This document shows, one piece after another, positions 1-5,762 of a stretch of DNA of 7,496 nt. The DNA is taken from contig RGQW01000083.1 in NCBI GenBank assembly GCA_010029945.1, positions 1 to 7,496 on the forward strand, read 5' to 3'. This DNA comes from Actinomycetota bacterium. Lineage in GTDB: Bacteria > Actinomycetota > Actinomycetes > S36-B12. The position numbers and the translations under genes were made by a program. The notes under the pieces are model-generated. The model saw only the letters and a program-made list of their open reading frames with translations, searched no databases and was not told where the DNA came from. How positions within the stretch are numbered: position 1 is the first letter of the stretch; each line of letters starts with the position of its first letter.

Positions 1-878
1 AGACCGGCGAGGGTGAGTGCTCGACCCAGACCGGAACCGCGCCAGGGGGGCGCCACGGCCAAGACGTAGACCTCTCCGATCGCGCGGTGCCCATGCTGGC
101 CTGACTCAGGGCGACGCATAGTCGACCGGGCGTCGTCCACTGAATCATGGAGAACGGTAGATCCGTGAACCTTCGTCCAGTGGAATCCGGCGAGCTCCCG
201 CTCACCGTTCGAGGGACGGGAAGGCTCGTCGAGCCACGCCATCAGGAGGCCATCGGGATCGAACCATTCTTCGTCTTGTCGTCGCTGGAGATCGTCCTTC
301 GTCCATGTCCCCTGATCGGGAAGATCGGTGAAGGCACGCGAGTTGACGTCGAGCATGGCCTGCTCGTCGTGACCGACGGCGAAGGAGTCGAGTCGTATCC
401 CGTCCGGAACAACAGGGTCGGGAATGGATGAGTGGAGCGAGCGACGCATCTGCCAGAGCGCGCGGTGGCGCTGCAGTCCCATCGACTGCGCAAGTCCGTT
501 AGCCGCGGAGTTCTCGCCGTGGGCCCATAGTCGAAGCATGCCGTGGGAGACCTCCACGAGTTCTCGGAGAACTGCGTGACCGATGCCCCGTTGGCGAAAC
601 TCAGGATGCACAATGATTTCGGCACTCGGTCCATCAACCATGTCCGTTCTATCGAGGTGCGCGTAGCCGACGATTGATTGATCACCGTTGCGCACCAGAA
701 GGTGCTCGGCGCGATCGTCCCCGCCGCGCACGAGATGCAGCCAGACGTGTTCGCTCAACGGACGAACACCATCGTTGTCCGTGGCGGCTGCGAGCAGGCT
801 CTGAAGTTCAGAAACTTCCTGCTGCGAAAGATCGTTCGTGTGGTCCAAGCGAAACGCACCGAGCGAAAAGTCGCTCAT
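1..878 (-). CDS. mshD: Mycothiol synthase MshD (C-terminus beyond window)
   Basis: Acetyl-CoA:Cys-GlcN-Ins acetyltransferase, the last step of mycothiol biosynthesis in the cytoplasm. I translated the minus strand from ATG 878-876: 292 full codons without a stop, running off the left edge, so the gene is partial at its 3' end. MshD is a tandem of two GNAT domains and both acetyl-CoA loops are visible: RQRGIG at residues 95-100 and WRGSGLG at 279-285. Other MshD-typical stretches are LWAHGENSAA (117-126), VNSRAFTDLPDQGTWT (178-193), EEWFDPDGL (203-211) and GFHWTKVH (231-238). Roughly 50-60 residues of the second domain should lie outside the window. About 29 residues separate HWTKVH from GEVYV, where M. 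tuberculosis has a much shorter linker. The start lies 4 bases after the glnR stop and has no strong Shine-Dalgarno, so translation is probably coupled to glnR. The glnR-mshD order matches Rv0818-Rv0819. Confidence 0.95.
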   Translation of the reverse strand, partial: MSDFSLGAFRLDHTNDLSQQEVSELQSLLAAATDNDGVRPLSEHVWLHLVRGGDDRAEHLLVRNGDQSIVGYAHLDRTDMVDGPSAEIIVHPEFRQRGIGHAVLRELVEVSHGMLRLWAHGENSAANGLAQSMGLQRHRALWQMRRSLHSSIPDPVVPDGIRLDSFAVGHDEQAMLDVNSRAFTDLPDQGTWTKDDLQRRQDEEWFDPDGLLMAWLDEPSRPSNGERELAGFHWTKVHGSTVLHDSVDDARSTMRRPESGQHGHRAIGEVYVLAVAPPWRGSGLGRALTLAG

Positions 879-882
879 CTCG

Positions 883-1635
883 TCACGAGCGATCGTCCAT
901 GGGCGTTCGTGTCTCGTCGACGGGAATCTCGTCGAGTGTGGCCATCGTCTGTGGATCAGCACGCTCGGGAACGAAGCGGTAGCCCACATTTCGGACCGTG
1001 CCGATCAGAGCCTCGTGTTCCGGCCCCAGCTTCGCCCGCAGTCGTCGAACATGCACATCAACCGTCCGGGTGCCACCGAAGTAGTCGTACCCCCAGACCT
1101 CTTGCAGGAGAACAGCCCGCGTGAAGACGCGTCCTGGATGTTGGGCGAGAAATTTCAAGAGCTCGAATTCCTTGAACGTCAGGTCCAGGGTGCGCCCGCG
1201 CAACTTCGCCGCGTAACTGGCCTCATCGATGTGGAGATCCCCTGCGTGGATCTCTTCCGGGTCGCTGGCCGGACCGGCCGCTTCTGGCGCAGTGCGCGAG
1301 ACGGCCAAGCGCAGGCGCGCTTCGACCTCCGCCGGCGAGGTGGTGTCGACGAGAACCTCGTCCATGCCCCAGTCCCACTGGATCGCGGGTAGGCCGCCTT
1401 CGGTCGTCACGAGCACGATCGGTATGTCCACACCGGTCTGCCGGAGCAGGCGGGTTAGGCCGCGCACAGCGGGAAGGTCACGGCGCCCGTCGATGAGGAG
1501 CGCGTCGGCATCCGGGGCGGAGAGCAGAGCGGTCGGCTCGGCGGAGAGTACCCGCACGTGATGGCCGAGCAGTCCCAACGAGGGGAGCACCTCCGCGGAG
1601 GACTCCATGGCTCGGGTCAGGAGGATCAGGCGCAT
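883..1635 (-). CDS. glnR: GlnR-type orphan OmpR-family response regulator
   Basis: A 250-residue global nitrogen regulator of the actinobacterial GlnR family. An atypical receiver-like domain (about 1-110) is followed by a winged-helix DNA-binding domain (about 131-222) with the GlnR signature LDLTFKEFELLKFLAQH (150-166), GYDYFGGTRTVDVHVRRLRAKLG (182-204) and GTVRNVGY (212-219). Receiver residue D49 (in LLIDGRRD) matches the phospho-acceptor position. The acidic pair normally found near residues 8-10 is absent (LLTRAM), and the expected Lys near 98 is replaced (VDTTS). This fits known GlnR proteins, which have no partner kinase and are not regulated by phosphorylation. The ATG at 1635 is chosen because AGGAGG (1645-1650) sits 9 bases upstream and because homology to GlnR begins here; the frame stays open further upstream, to a Met at 1971, without GlnR similarity. 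It is followed 4 bases later by mshD. In the family, targets include glutamine synthetase, ammonium transport and nitrate/nitrite genes. Confidence 0.95.
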   Translation of the reverse strand: MRLILLTRAMESSAEVLPSLGLLGHHVRVLSAEPTALLSAPDADALLIDGRRDLPAVRGLTRLLRQTGVDIPIVLVTTEGGLPAIQWDWGMDEVLVDTTSPAEVEARLRLAVSRTAPEAAGPASDPEEIHAGDLHIDEASYAAKLRGRTLDLTFKEFELLKFLAQHPGRVFTRAVLLQEVWGYDYFGGTRTVDVHVRRLRAKLGPEHEALIGTVRNVGYRFVPERADPQTMATLDEIPVDETRTPMDDRS

Positions 1636-1644
1636 TGGTTCCCG

Positions 1645-1650
1645 CCTCCT
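1645..1650 (-). promoter_or_regulatory. Perfect Shine-Dalgarno (AGGAGG) of glnR
   Basis: On the minus strand AGGAGG is followed by a 9-base spacer and then ATG at 1635. It fixes the glnR start against the upstream in-frame Met at 1971. It is the strongest ribosome binding site in the window; most other starts here lack one. Confidence 0.85.
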
Positions 1651-1719
1651 TGTGCTCGGGGCGTTGTGGGAAGGGGCTGTGGGCCCTTCGGGTGCCGCCC
1701 GCTGTTCTGACGGGGAGTA

Positions 1720-1748
1720 AGGATACGCAGTCCGGCCATGGCGCAGAA
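1720..1748 (-). promoter_or_regulatory. Possible glnR promoter in the divergent gap
   Basis: On the minus strand TATCCT (1725-1720) fits the actinobacterial TANNNT -10 pattern. TTCTGC (1748-1743) lies 17 bases upstream and is only a weak -35. The -35 falls over the start of the divergent hydrolase gene, so the two transcription units may share and compete for this stretch. Predicted from pattern only. Confidence 0.3.
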
Positions 1749-2607
1749 TGGGCGCATGGCTCTGACCCATCGCAGCAGCGACTTCGCGCTGGATTCGCCG
1801 CCGGGGGATTTCCTCCCGCAGGAGATCGAACTCCTCACTATCGATGGGGTCTGGATAAACGCGGGGTGGGTTCCGAGCCGTTCGACAGAGGAGTCGCGTG
1901 CGACGTTTGTTCTCGCGCACGGGTTCACTGGCAGTTGGCGTGAGCCTCGAGTGCAGGCAGTCATGGCGCACCTGGCCAGATTCGGAAACGTTCTAGCGAT
2001 TGATCAGCGAGGACACGGTCGTTCCACGGGACTGTGCACGATTGGCATGGACGAAGTGCTGGATGTTGACGCAGCGGTCGAGCACGTGCGCAGAACGGGT
2101 CGTGGTGAAGCCGTCGTCACCGTCGGCTTTTCCATGGGAGGGTCGGTCACGTTACGTCATGCGGCGTTGGCCCCCGGGAGTGTCCATACCCCCGAGCACC
2201 GTCCTGATGCGGTCGTAAGTGTGAGCGCTCCAGGATTTTGGTTCTACCGGGGGACCAAAGTGATGCGGTTGGTCCACCGATTGGTCGAGAACCCGCTGGG
2301 GCGAGAACTGCTGAAAAGGCGCGGTGTGCGGTTGACGTCGACGCCGTGGCCCGAACCACCGCCGTGGTCGCCGGCGGACAGTGTGCGACACATGGGTGAG
2401 TTTCCGTTGCTTGTTGTGCACGGCGACATCGATCACTACTTCCCGGTGGAGCATGTTCGCGTTCTGGAAGCGGCCGCGGAGAGCGTAGGGAATTCCCAAG
2501 CGACGGTCATCGTCGTTCCTGGTTTTGCGCACGCTGAGTCGACAGTGGACCCCGCCACGATGGATCGCGTGGGGAAGTGGGCCCTCGAACATGCCCGCAC
2601 CTCGTAG
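1738..2607 (+). CDS. Alpha/beta hydrolase fold protein, substrate unknown
   Basis: A 289-residue serine hydrolase of the alpha/beta fold, probably cytoplasmic, as no signal peptide or membrane segment is visible. The oxyanion-hole segment is LAHGFTGSW (59-67), followed by DQRGHGRS (89-96). The nucleophile elbow is G-F-S-M-G-G with Ser132. The acid is probably D232 in VVHGDIDHYFP, and the catalytic His is H265 in GFAHAE. Residues between about 165 and 215 form a short cap-like insertion. The family covers esterases, lipases and C-C hydrolases, and nothing here fixes the substrate. An alternative ATG at 1756 is possible, since CAGAAT lies 6 bases upstream of it and could be the -10 of a leaderless transcript. 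The nearest Shine-Dalgarno-like AAGGA to 1738 is 14 bases away, too far to be convincing. The gene diverges from glnR and its end overlaps the thioredoxin-like gene, so the two are probably cotranscribed. Confidence 0.88.
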   Translation: MAQNGRMALTHRSSDFALDSPPGDFLPQEIELLTIDGVWINAGWVPSRSTEESRATFVLAHGFTGSWREPRVQAVMAHLARFGNVLAIDQRGHGRSTGLCTIGMDEVLDVDAAVEHVRRTGRGEAVVTVGFSMGGSVTLRHAALAPGSVHTPEHRPDAVVSVSAPGFWFYRGTKVMRLVHRLVENPLGRELLKRRGVRLTSTPWPEPPPWSPADSVRHMGEFPLLVVHGDIDHYFPVEHVRVLEAAAESVGNSQATVIVVPGFAHAESTVDPATMDRVGKWALEHARTS

Positions 2608-2917
2608 TACCCCGGCATTGCCGGAGGGAACGGTTCTTGGATCGTCCGCAACGGTGCTGCAATTCTCCAGCGCCTTTTGTCAACCGTGTCGGGCTACTCG
2701 GCGGACCGTGCGCGCGGTTGTCGACGACATGGCCACCACGGGAGTGGTCGTCATCGATGTCGATGCCGACGAGAATCTGGATGTTGCGCGAGCCTGGAAC
2801 ATCTCTGCGACACCGACGCTGGTCTTCCTCGACGCCGACGGGTGCGAGGTGCATCGAGGGTCCGGGCAGCCGCGGCGGGTAGACGTGATCGCCAGCCTCG
2901 GTCGCGCGATCGGGTAA
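2591..2917 (+). CDS. Thioredoxin-fold protein with FCQPC active site (ThiX-like)
   Basis: A 108-residue single-domain thioredoxin-fold protein. Strand VLQFSSAFC leads into the redox pair C30-Q31-P32-C33. D-V-D-A-D (57-60 region) and the cis-proline loop SATPTL (P75) follow, then VFLDADG. It lacks a signal peptide and a membrane anchor, so it should act in the cytoplasm as a disulfide reductase or thiol transfer protein. The usual WCGPC is replaced by FCQPC, and FxPCRATR is typical of the small actinobacterial proteins related to Rv0816c (ThiX). The start chosen is ATG 2591, giving normal thioredoxin length. It lies inside the last 17 bases of the hydrolase gene, implying translational coupling. 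The frame is open further upstream (Met at 2525), but that part lies wholly inside the hydrolase gene and has no thioredoxin similarity; TTG at 2618 would avoid most of the overlap problem and cannot be excluded. Confidence 0.85.
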   Translation: MPAPRSTPALPEGTVLGSSATVLQFSSAFCQPCRATRRTVRAVVDDMATTGVVVIDVDADENLDVARAWNISATPTLVFLDADGCEVHRGSGQPRRVDVIASLGRAIG

Positions 2918-2969
2918 CGAGATAGCCCGTGGGTGGCGATCCGCCGGACACGAAAGGGCTCGGCGGCGC

Positions 2970-2975
2970 TAGATT
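2970..2975 (+). promoter_or_regulatory. Predicted -10 (TAGATT) for a leaderless transcript
   Basis: TAGATT fits TANNNT and ends 6 bases before ATG 2982. Transcription would then start at or next to the A of the start codon, a common arrangement in actinobacteria. CGGACA (2945-2950) resembles a -35, but the 19-base spacing is long. No Shine-Dalgarno precedes the ATG, in agreement. It would drive the small membrane protein and the nitrobindin operon. Confidence 0.5.
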
Positions 2976-2981
2976 CGTCCC

Positions 2982-3083
2982 ATGCTCGAGATCGTCTATA
3001 CAGGGTTGCTGGTGCTCGCGATCGCCGCGGCGGGATGGTTCTCCTTCTACGTCGTCTACAAGCTGTTCAAAGGTCAGGGCTGA
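2982..3083 (+). CDS. 33-residue single-pass membrane microprotein
   Basis: An ATG-to-TGA frame of 34 codons. The protein begins MLEIVYTG, has a continuous hydrophobic stretch from about residue 5 to 26 (including LLVLAIAAAGWFSFY), and ends basic with YKLFKGQG. This predicts one membrane helix with a positively charged C-terminal tail, so by the positive-inside rule the C-terminus should be cytoplasmic. It has a good -10 hexamer 6 bases before the ATG and lies 8 bases before the nitrobindin start, in the same direction. Both points argue for a real gene, although it is short enough for gene callers to drop. I do not know a function. Small membrane proteins of this kind often bind and tune a larger membrane complex, but the sequence names no partner. 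Confidence 0.7.
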   Translation: MLEIVYTGLLVLAIAAAGWFSFYVVYKLFKGQG

Positions 3084-3091
3084 AGACAGCC

Positions 3092-3658
3092 ATGGCGGAC
3101 GAGTCGCCGGCAGCGGAGGAGACGCCGATCATCGAGGGCCTCCCCAACGAACTCGCCCATCTCACCTGGCTTATCGGCCGGTGGGTTGGCGTCGGGACGG
3201 GTCACTACCCGACGATCGAAGACTTCCGGTTTGGACAAGAGGTGTCCTTCTCCACCGATGGTCGTCCGTTCTTGACGTACTGGTCACGCAGTTGGTTGCT
3301 GGACGATTCGGGAAACCGAGTTCGCCCCCTGGCAACCGAAGCGGGTTTCTGGCGAGCTCGTCCCGACAATGGCGTTGAGGTGACGCTCGACCACCCCACC
3401 GGTTTCGCTGAGATGTGGTTCGGGACCGTCGAGGTGACGGGTATCGAGAACGCTGTCATCACCGGCGCCCGCACATCGCTGAAGACGGACGCCGTCATGC
3501 GGACGCCGAGCGCCAAGGAATACACGGCTGGCGAGCGGATGTATGGACTGGTGGACGGCAAGCTGCTGTGGACGTTCGACATGTCTGCAATGGGGCAACC
3601 CATGCAAAATCACCTTGCAGCGTCACTGACCCCCGATGTTTCGGCCGACGGCCGGTAG
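3092..3658 (+). CDS. Nitrobindin-family heme-binding beta-barrel (Rv0813c type)
   Basis: A 188-residue member of the nitrobindin/THAP4-like/FABP-like family (former DUF1794), a ten-stranded beta-barrel that holds ferric heme b. In characterised members it isomerises peroxynitrite to nitrate and can bind NO. The N-terminal signature LIGRWVGVGTGHYPTIEDFRF (residues 27-47; G29, W31, G33, G35, Y39, P40 are the key positions) and GFWR (85-88) are present. The C-terminal heme region DMSAMGQPMQNHLAASL contains H174, the expected proximal heme ligand. Length is a little above the usual 160 because of a short acidic N-terminal extension (MADESPAAEE). ATG 3092 is chosen because the frame upstream belongs to the small membrane gene region and carries no family similarity. 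The Shine-Dalgarno is weak. The context of a metal regulator and an iron-sulfur assembly protein downstream suits a role in heme, NO or peroxynitrite defence. Confidence 0.9.
   Translation: MADESPAAEETPIIEGLPNELAHLTWLIGRWVGVGTGHYPTIEDFRFGQEVSFSTDGRPFLTYWSRSWLLDDSGNRVRPLATEAGFWRARPDNGVEVTLDHPTGFAEMWFGTVEVTGIENAVITGARTSLKTDAVMRTPSAKEYTAGERMYGLVDGKLLWTFDMSAMGQPMQNHLAASLTPDVSADGR
3603..3619 (+). promoter_or_regulatory. Inverted repeat TGCAA-N7-TTGCA upstream of the Nur-like gene
   Basis: TGCAA (3603-3607) and TTGCA (3615-3619) flank 7 bases, inside the end of the nitrobindin gene and 74 bases before the fur-family start. The half-sites equal the core reported for Streptomyces Nur boxes (TTGCAA, 5-base gap, TTGCAA), but the gap here is 7. 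It also encodes the conserved MQNHLA region, so chance is a real possibility. Confidence 0.25.
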
Positions 3659-3693
3659 CGACGTCGGGACAGACGGGCGAGTGGGCGGACACG

Positions 3694-4149
3694 ATGGCAG
3701 ATAAGGCGACCGAGAACTGGGAGCAGCGGCTTCGAGATAACGGTTTTCGCATCACCCCTCAACGCCAGTTGGTTCTCCAGGCGGTCGAGGATCTGCGACA
3801 TGGAACCCCTGAGGAGATTCTCGCGGAGGTCCAGCACACCGCGTCCGGGGTGAACCTCTCGACGATCTACCGAACGTTGGAAGTCCTCGAATCCGTGGGT
3901 CTCGTGACGCACGCCCACATAGGTCACGGCGCTCCGACGTATCACGCGGTGGACGAGCACGTGCACATTCACCTGGTGTGTGATCAGTGCAAGAGTGTCG
4001 AGTCGGTCCCGGCTGCTGTCGCAGATGCCTTCTCCTCAGACTTGCGAGACACGTATCGATTCGAAACGGATATCTCGCACGTGTCCATCCACGGGCGTTG
4101 CTCGGCGTGCGCAGGTACGCCGCCGAGAATGTCTGACGTGCAGGATTGA
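3694..4149 (+). CDS. nur: Fur-family metalloregulator, Nur-like (nickel sensor type)
   Basis: A 151-residue Fur-family dimeric repressor. The N-terminal winged helix contains GFRITPQRQLVLQAV (17-31) and the recognition segment SGVNLSTIYRTLEVLESVGLV (51-71). The dimerisation domain holds two CxxC pairs, C96/C99 and C136/C139, the structural zinc site. Among Fur paralogues it most resembles Streptomyces Nur: THAHIGHGAPTYH followed by EHVHIHLVC. From memory of the Nur structure, its nickel and M-site histidines (H33, H70, H72, H86, H88, H90) line up here as H36, H73, H75, H89, H91 and H93, a constant offset of three. Only the extra His of Nur's HHHIH is changed (V90). By family knowledge Nur represses nickel uptake and Fe-superoxide dismutase when nickel is plentiful. 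The metal specificity is inferred. The start has only a weak Shine-Dalgarno (GGCGGA). The gap to ygfZ is 3 bases. Confidence 0.88.
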   Translation: MADKATENWEQRLRDNGFRITPQRQLVLQAVEDLRHGTPEEILAEVQHTASGVNLSTIYRTLEVLESVGLVTHAHIGHGAPTYHAVDEHVHIHLVCDQCKSVESVPAAVADAFSSDLRDTYRFETDISHVSIHGRCSACAGTPPRMSDVQD

Positions 4150-4152
4150 TTC

Positions 4153-5199
4153 ATGGTGGCGGTTGCAGCCCCCGAAGGGGATCTCGACGAAGGTGTTCCG
4201 TGGCACTACGGAGACCCGATGGTGGAGCAGCGAGAACTTGCCGCTGGTCGGGCGGCCGTGGACCTGTCGCATTTCGGCGTGGTGCGGGTGAGTGGCCCGG
4301 ATCGATTGCCATGGCTGCACAGTTTGACGTCTCAACATCTCGAAGGACTTGCGCCGGGACGTTCGAGCCTTGCCCTCATTTTGAGTCCACACGGTCATGT
4401 TGAATTCGAACTCGCACTCATCGACGAGGATCCCTCAACGTGGATCATCTGCAGCCCTGGATCGTCACGTGATCTTGCTGGGTATTTGGAGTCGATGAAA
4501 TTCATGACCCGCGTGGACGTCGAGGATGTGAGTGAGGAGTACGCGGTCATCTGGGAGCCGGTGTACGACGTCGACCCGTCGTATCCCACGTGGCTGGTGC
4601 CCGTTGATTTCGCCGGGTCAGGCTCGAGCGATGCAGGATTCGATAGAGGTGGTGACGCGTCCAAGTACGTTTCGCAACGACCGGCCACTTGGATCGGGCG
4701 TGAGGTCATCGTCCCCCGAGGCGAACGAGACGCTCGACTAGACGAGTGGCCCTCTCGGGCGGGCACGTGGGCGTGGAATGCACTGCGCGTAGCGGCGGCT
4801 GTTCCGCGTGTTGGTTTCGAGACGGATCATCGGACATTGCCGCATGAAGTCGGTTGGATCGGATCGGCCGTCCACCTGTCCAAGGGTTGTTATCGAGGCC
4901 AGGAGGCCGTTGCGCGTGTGCATAACCTGGGCCACCCTCCCCGGCGTCTTGCGCTGGTGCACCTGGATGGATCGGTTGACGAGTTGCCGGCCCACGGCGC
5001 GACCGTCACAGCCGACGGACGTGAGATCGGGTGGGTCGCATCGAGCGCCCACCATTTCGAGGAAGGTCCGATCGCGACCGTCGTCGTGAAGCGGTCGACA
5101 CCCACCGACGCCATCCTTCACATCGCGCTATCGGCTGACCCCGATGACGAATCACCCGTGTCTGTGTTGGGTAGCCAAACGCCCGTTGTCTCGGCGTAG
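4153..5199 (+). CDS. ygfZ: YgfZ/GcvT-like folate-binding protein (Fe-S assembly or repair)
   Basis: A 348-residue cytoplasmic protein of the YgfZ/IBA57 family, structurally related to the GcvT aminomethyltransferase. Family members bind tetrahydrofolate and support synthesis or repair of certain [4Fe-4S] enzymes, including the tRNA thiotransferase MiaB in E. coli. The diagnostic motif KGCYRGQE is at 244-251, with the conserved Cys at 246. The N-terminal part shows VDLSHFGVVRVSGPDRLPWLHSLTSQ (36-61), typical of the family, and VNG-like RLALVHLDG (265-273) opens the C-terminal barrel. It is slightly longer than E. coli YgfZ (326). AGGA (4142-4145) lies 7 bases before ATG 4153. It starts 3 bases after the fur-family stop, so it belongs to the same transcript as the Nur-like and nitrobindin genes. 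The gene converges on dtd. Confidence 0.9.
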   Translation: MVAVAAPEGDLDEGVPWHYGDPMVEQRELAAGRAAVDLSHFGVVRVSGPDRLPWLHSLTSQHLEGLAPGRSSLALILSPHGHVEFELALIDEDPSTWIICSPGSSRDLAGYLESMKFMTRVDVEDVSEEYAVIWEPVYDVDPSYPTWLVPVDFAGSGSSDAGFDRGGDASKYVSQRPATWIGREVIVPRGERDARLDEWPSRAGTWAWNALRVAAAVPRVGFETDHRTLPHEVGWIGSAVHLSKGCYRGQEAVARVHNLGHPPRRLALVHLDGSVDELPAHGATVTADGREIGWVASSAHHFEEGPIATVVVKRSTPTDAILHIALSADPDDESPVSVLGSQTPVVSA

Positions 5200-5205
5200 T
5201 CGCAT

Positions 5206-5234
5206 CTGTCGGACCGGCTCGGCGCCGCGGACAG
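5206..5234. terminator. Possible stem-loop between convergent ygfZ and dtd
   Basis: CTGTC (5206-5210) can pair with GACAG (5230-5234), and inside it CCGGC with GCCG-G around loop TCGGC (5219-5223). This gives about ten base pairs with a 3-base internal loop and a one-base bulge. It sits in the 50-base convergent gap, where a bidirectional terminator would be expected. There is no T-tract on either side, as is common for actinobacterial terminators. Confidence 0.35.
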
Positions 5235-5249
5235 CTCGGTGACCTGGCT

Positions 5250-5720
5250 CTAGATCTCCAGGCTGATGGTGACCGGGCCATCGTTGGTGAAGGTGACCTG
5301 CATGTCTGCGCCGAAGCGACCGGTCGAGACGGGGGCGCCGAGGCTGGTGAATGCTGCCGCCACCGCATCGATGATCGGTTCTGCGACGGAGCCAGGTGCC
5401 GCGTGGTCCCAGGTCGGCCGTCGGCCCTTGCGTGTTTCCGCGTATAACGTGAATTGACTGATGATGAGTACGGGCAGTTCCAGGTCTCGTGCGGAAACTT
5501 CGCGTGGAGCCGACGGTGGCAGGCAGGTGGCATCGGAGGCGTGTCGATGCTCGAAGATTCGCAATCCGTAAACCTTGTCGGCGAGTCGCGCGGCGGCGGC
5601 GTCGTCATCGCCGTGGGTGACGCCGACGAGAAGAACAATGCCCGGTCCGTTGAAAGACCCCACGACCTCTCCGCTAACGGTTACGCGTGCGTCGGCCGCG
5701 CGCTGAAGAATTGCCCGCAT
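5250..5720 (-). CDS. dtd: D-aminoacyl-tRNA deacylase (D-Tyr-tRNA(Tyr) deacylase)
   Basis: A 156-residue cytoplasmic proofreading enzyme that removes D-amino acids, and glycine mischarged on tRNA(Ala), from tRNA. Full family length. It starts with the typical MRAILQRA, has YGLRIFEHRH (51-60), the catalytic loop SQFTLYA (88-94, with T91) and the cross-subunit chirality motif NDGPVTISLE (146-155, with G148-P149). It should act as a homodimer. ATG 5720 is chosen because every Dtd begins at this MRAxxQR segment. The frame continues upstream to a Met at 5789, but that would run into the divergent permease gene. No Shine-Dalgarno or clear -10 is visible. It lies tail to tail with ygfZ and head to head with the permease. 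Confidence 0.95.
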   Translation of the reverse strand: MRAILQRAADARVTVSGEVVGSFNGPGIVLLVGVTHGDDDAAAARLADKVYGLRIFEHRHASDATCLPPSAPREVSARDLELPVLIISQFTLYAETRKGRRPTWDHAAPGSVAEPIIDAVAAAFTSLGAPVSTGRFGADMQVTFTNDGPVTISLEI

Positions 5721-5762
5721 GAAGACAGCGTGCCACGCAGGGGTGCCGTCCTTGGTGCGGCC

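Noticed and set aside
1636..1971. N-terminal extension of the glnR frame to a Met at 1971
   Set aside because: It would cross the divergent promoter and run antisense through the hydrolase gene. GlnR homology begins at 1635, and AGGAGG sits just before that ATG.
2152..2592. Minus-strand frame (146 codons) within the hydrolase gene
   Set aside because: The plus-strand hydrolase has an intact catalytic triad and continuous family motifs over this stretch; the antisense product is not recognisable.
2933..3091. Upstream extension of the nitrobindin frame
   Set aside because: It would cover the small membrane gene in another frame and has an Arg-rich composition with no nitrobindin similarity before ATG 3092.
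3645..3667. Stem CCGACG/CGTCGG around the nitrobindin stop as a terminator
   Set aside because: Only 6 bp with an 11-base loop and no T-tract, and the genes on both sides look cotranscribed; such stems are frequent by chance at this GC content.
3415..3693. Upstream extension of the Nur-like frame
   Set aside because: It lies inside the nitrobindin gene in another frame; Fur-family similarity starts only at 3694.
4464..4476. TCACGTGA palindrome inside ygfZ
   Set aside because: An 8-base palindrome in coding sequence, with no promoter or start nearby, is expected by chance.
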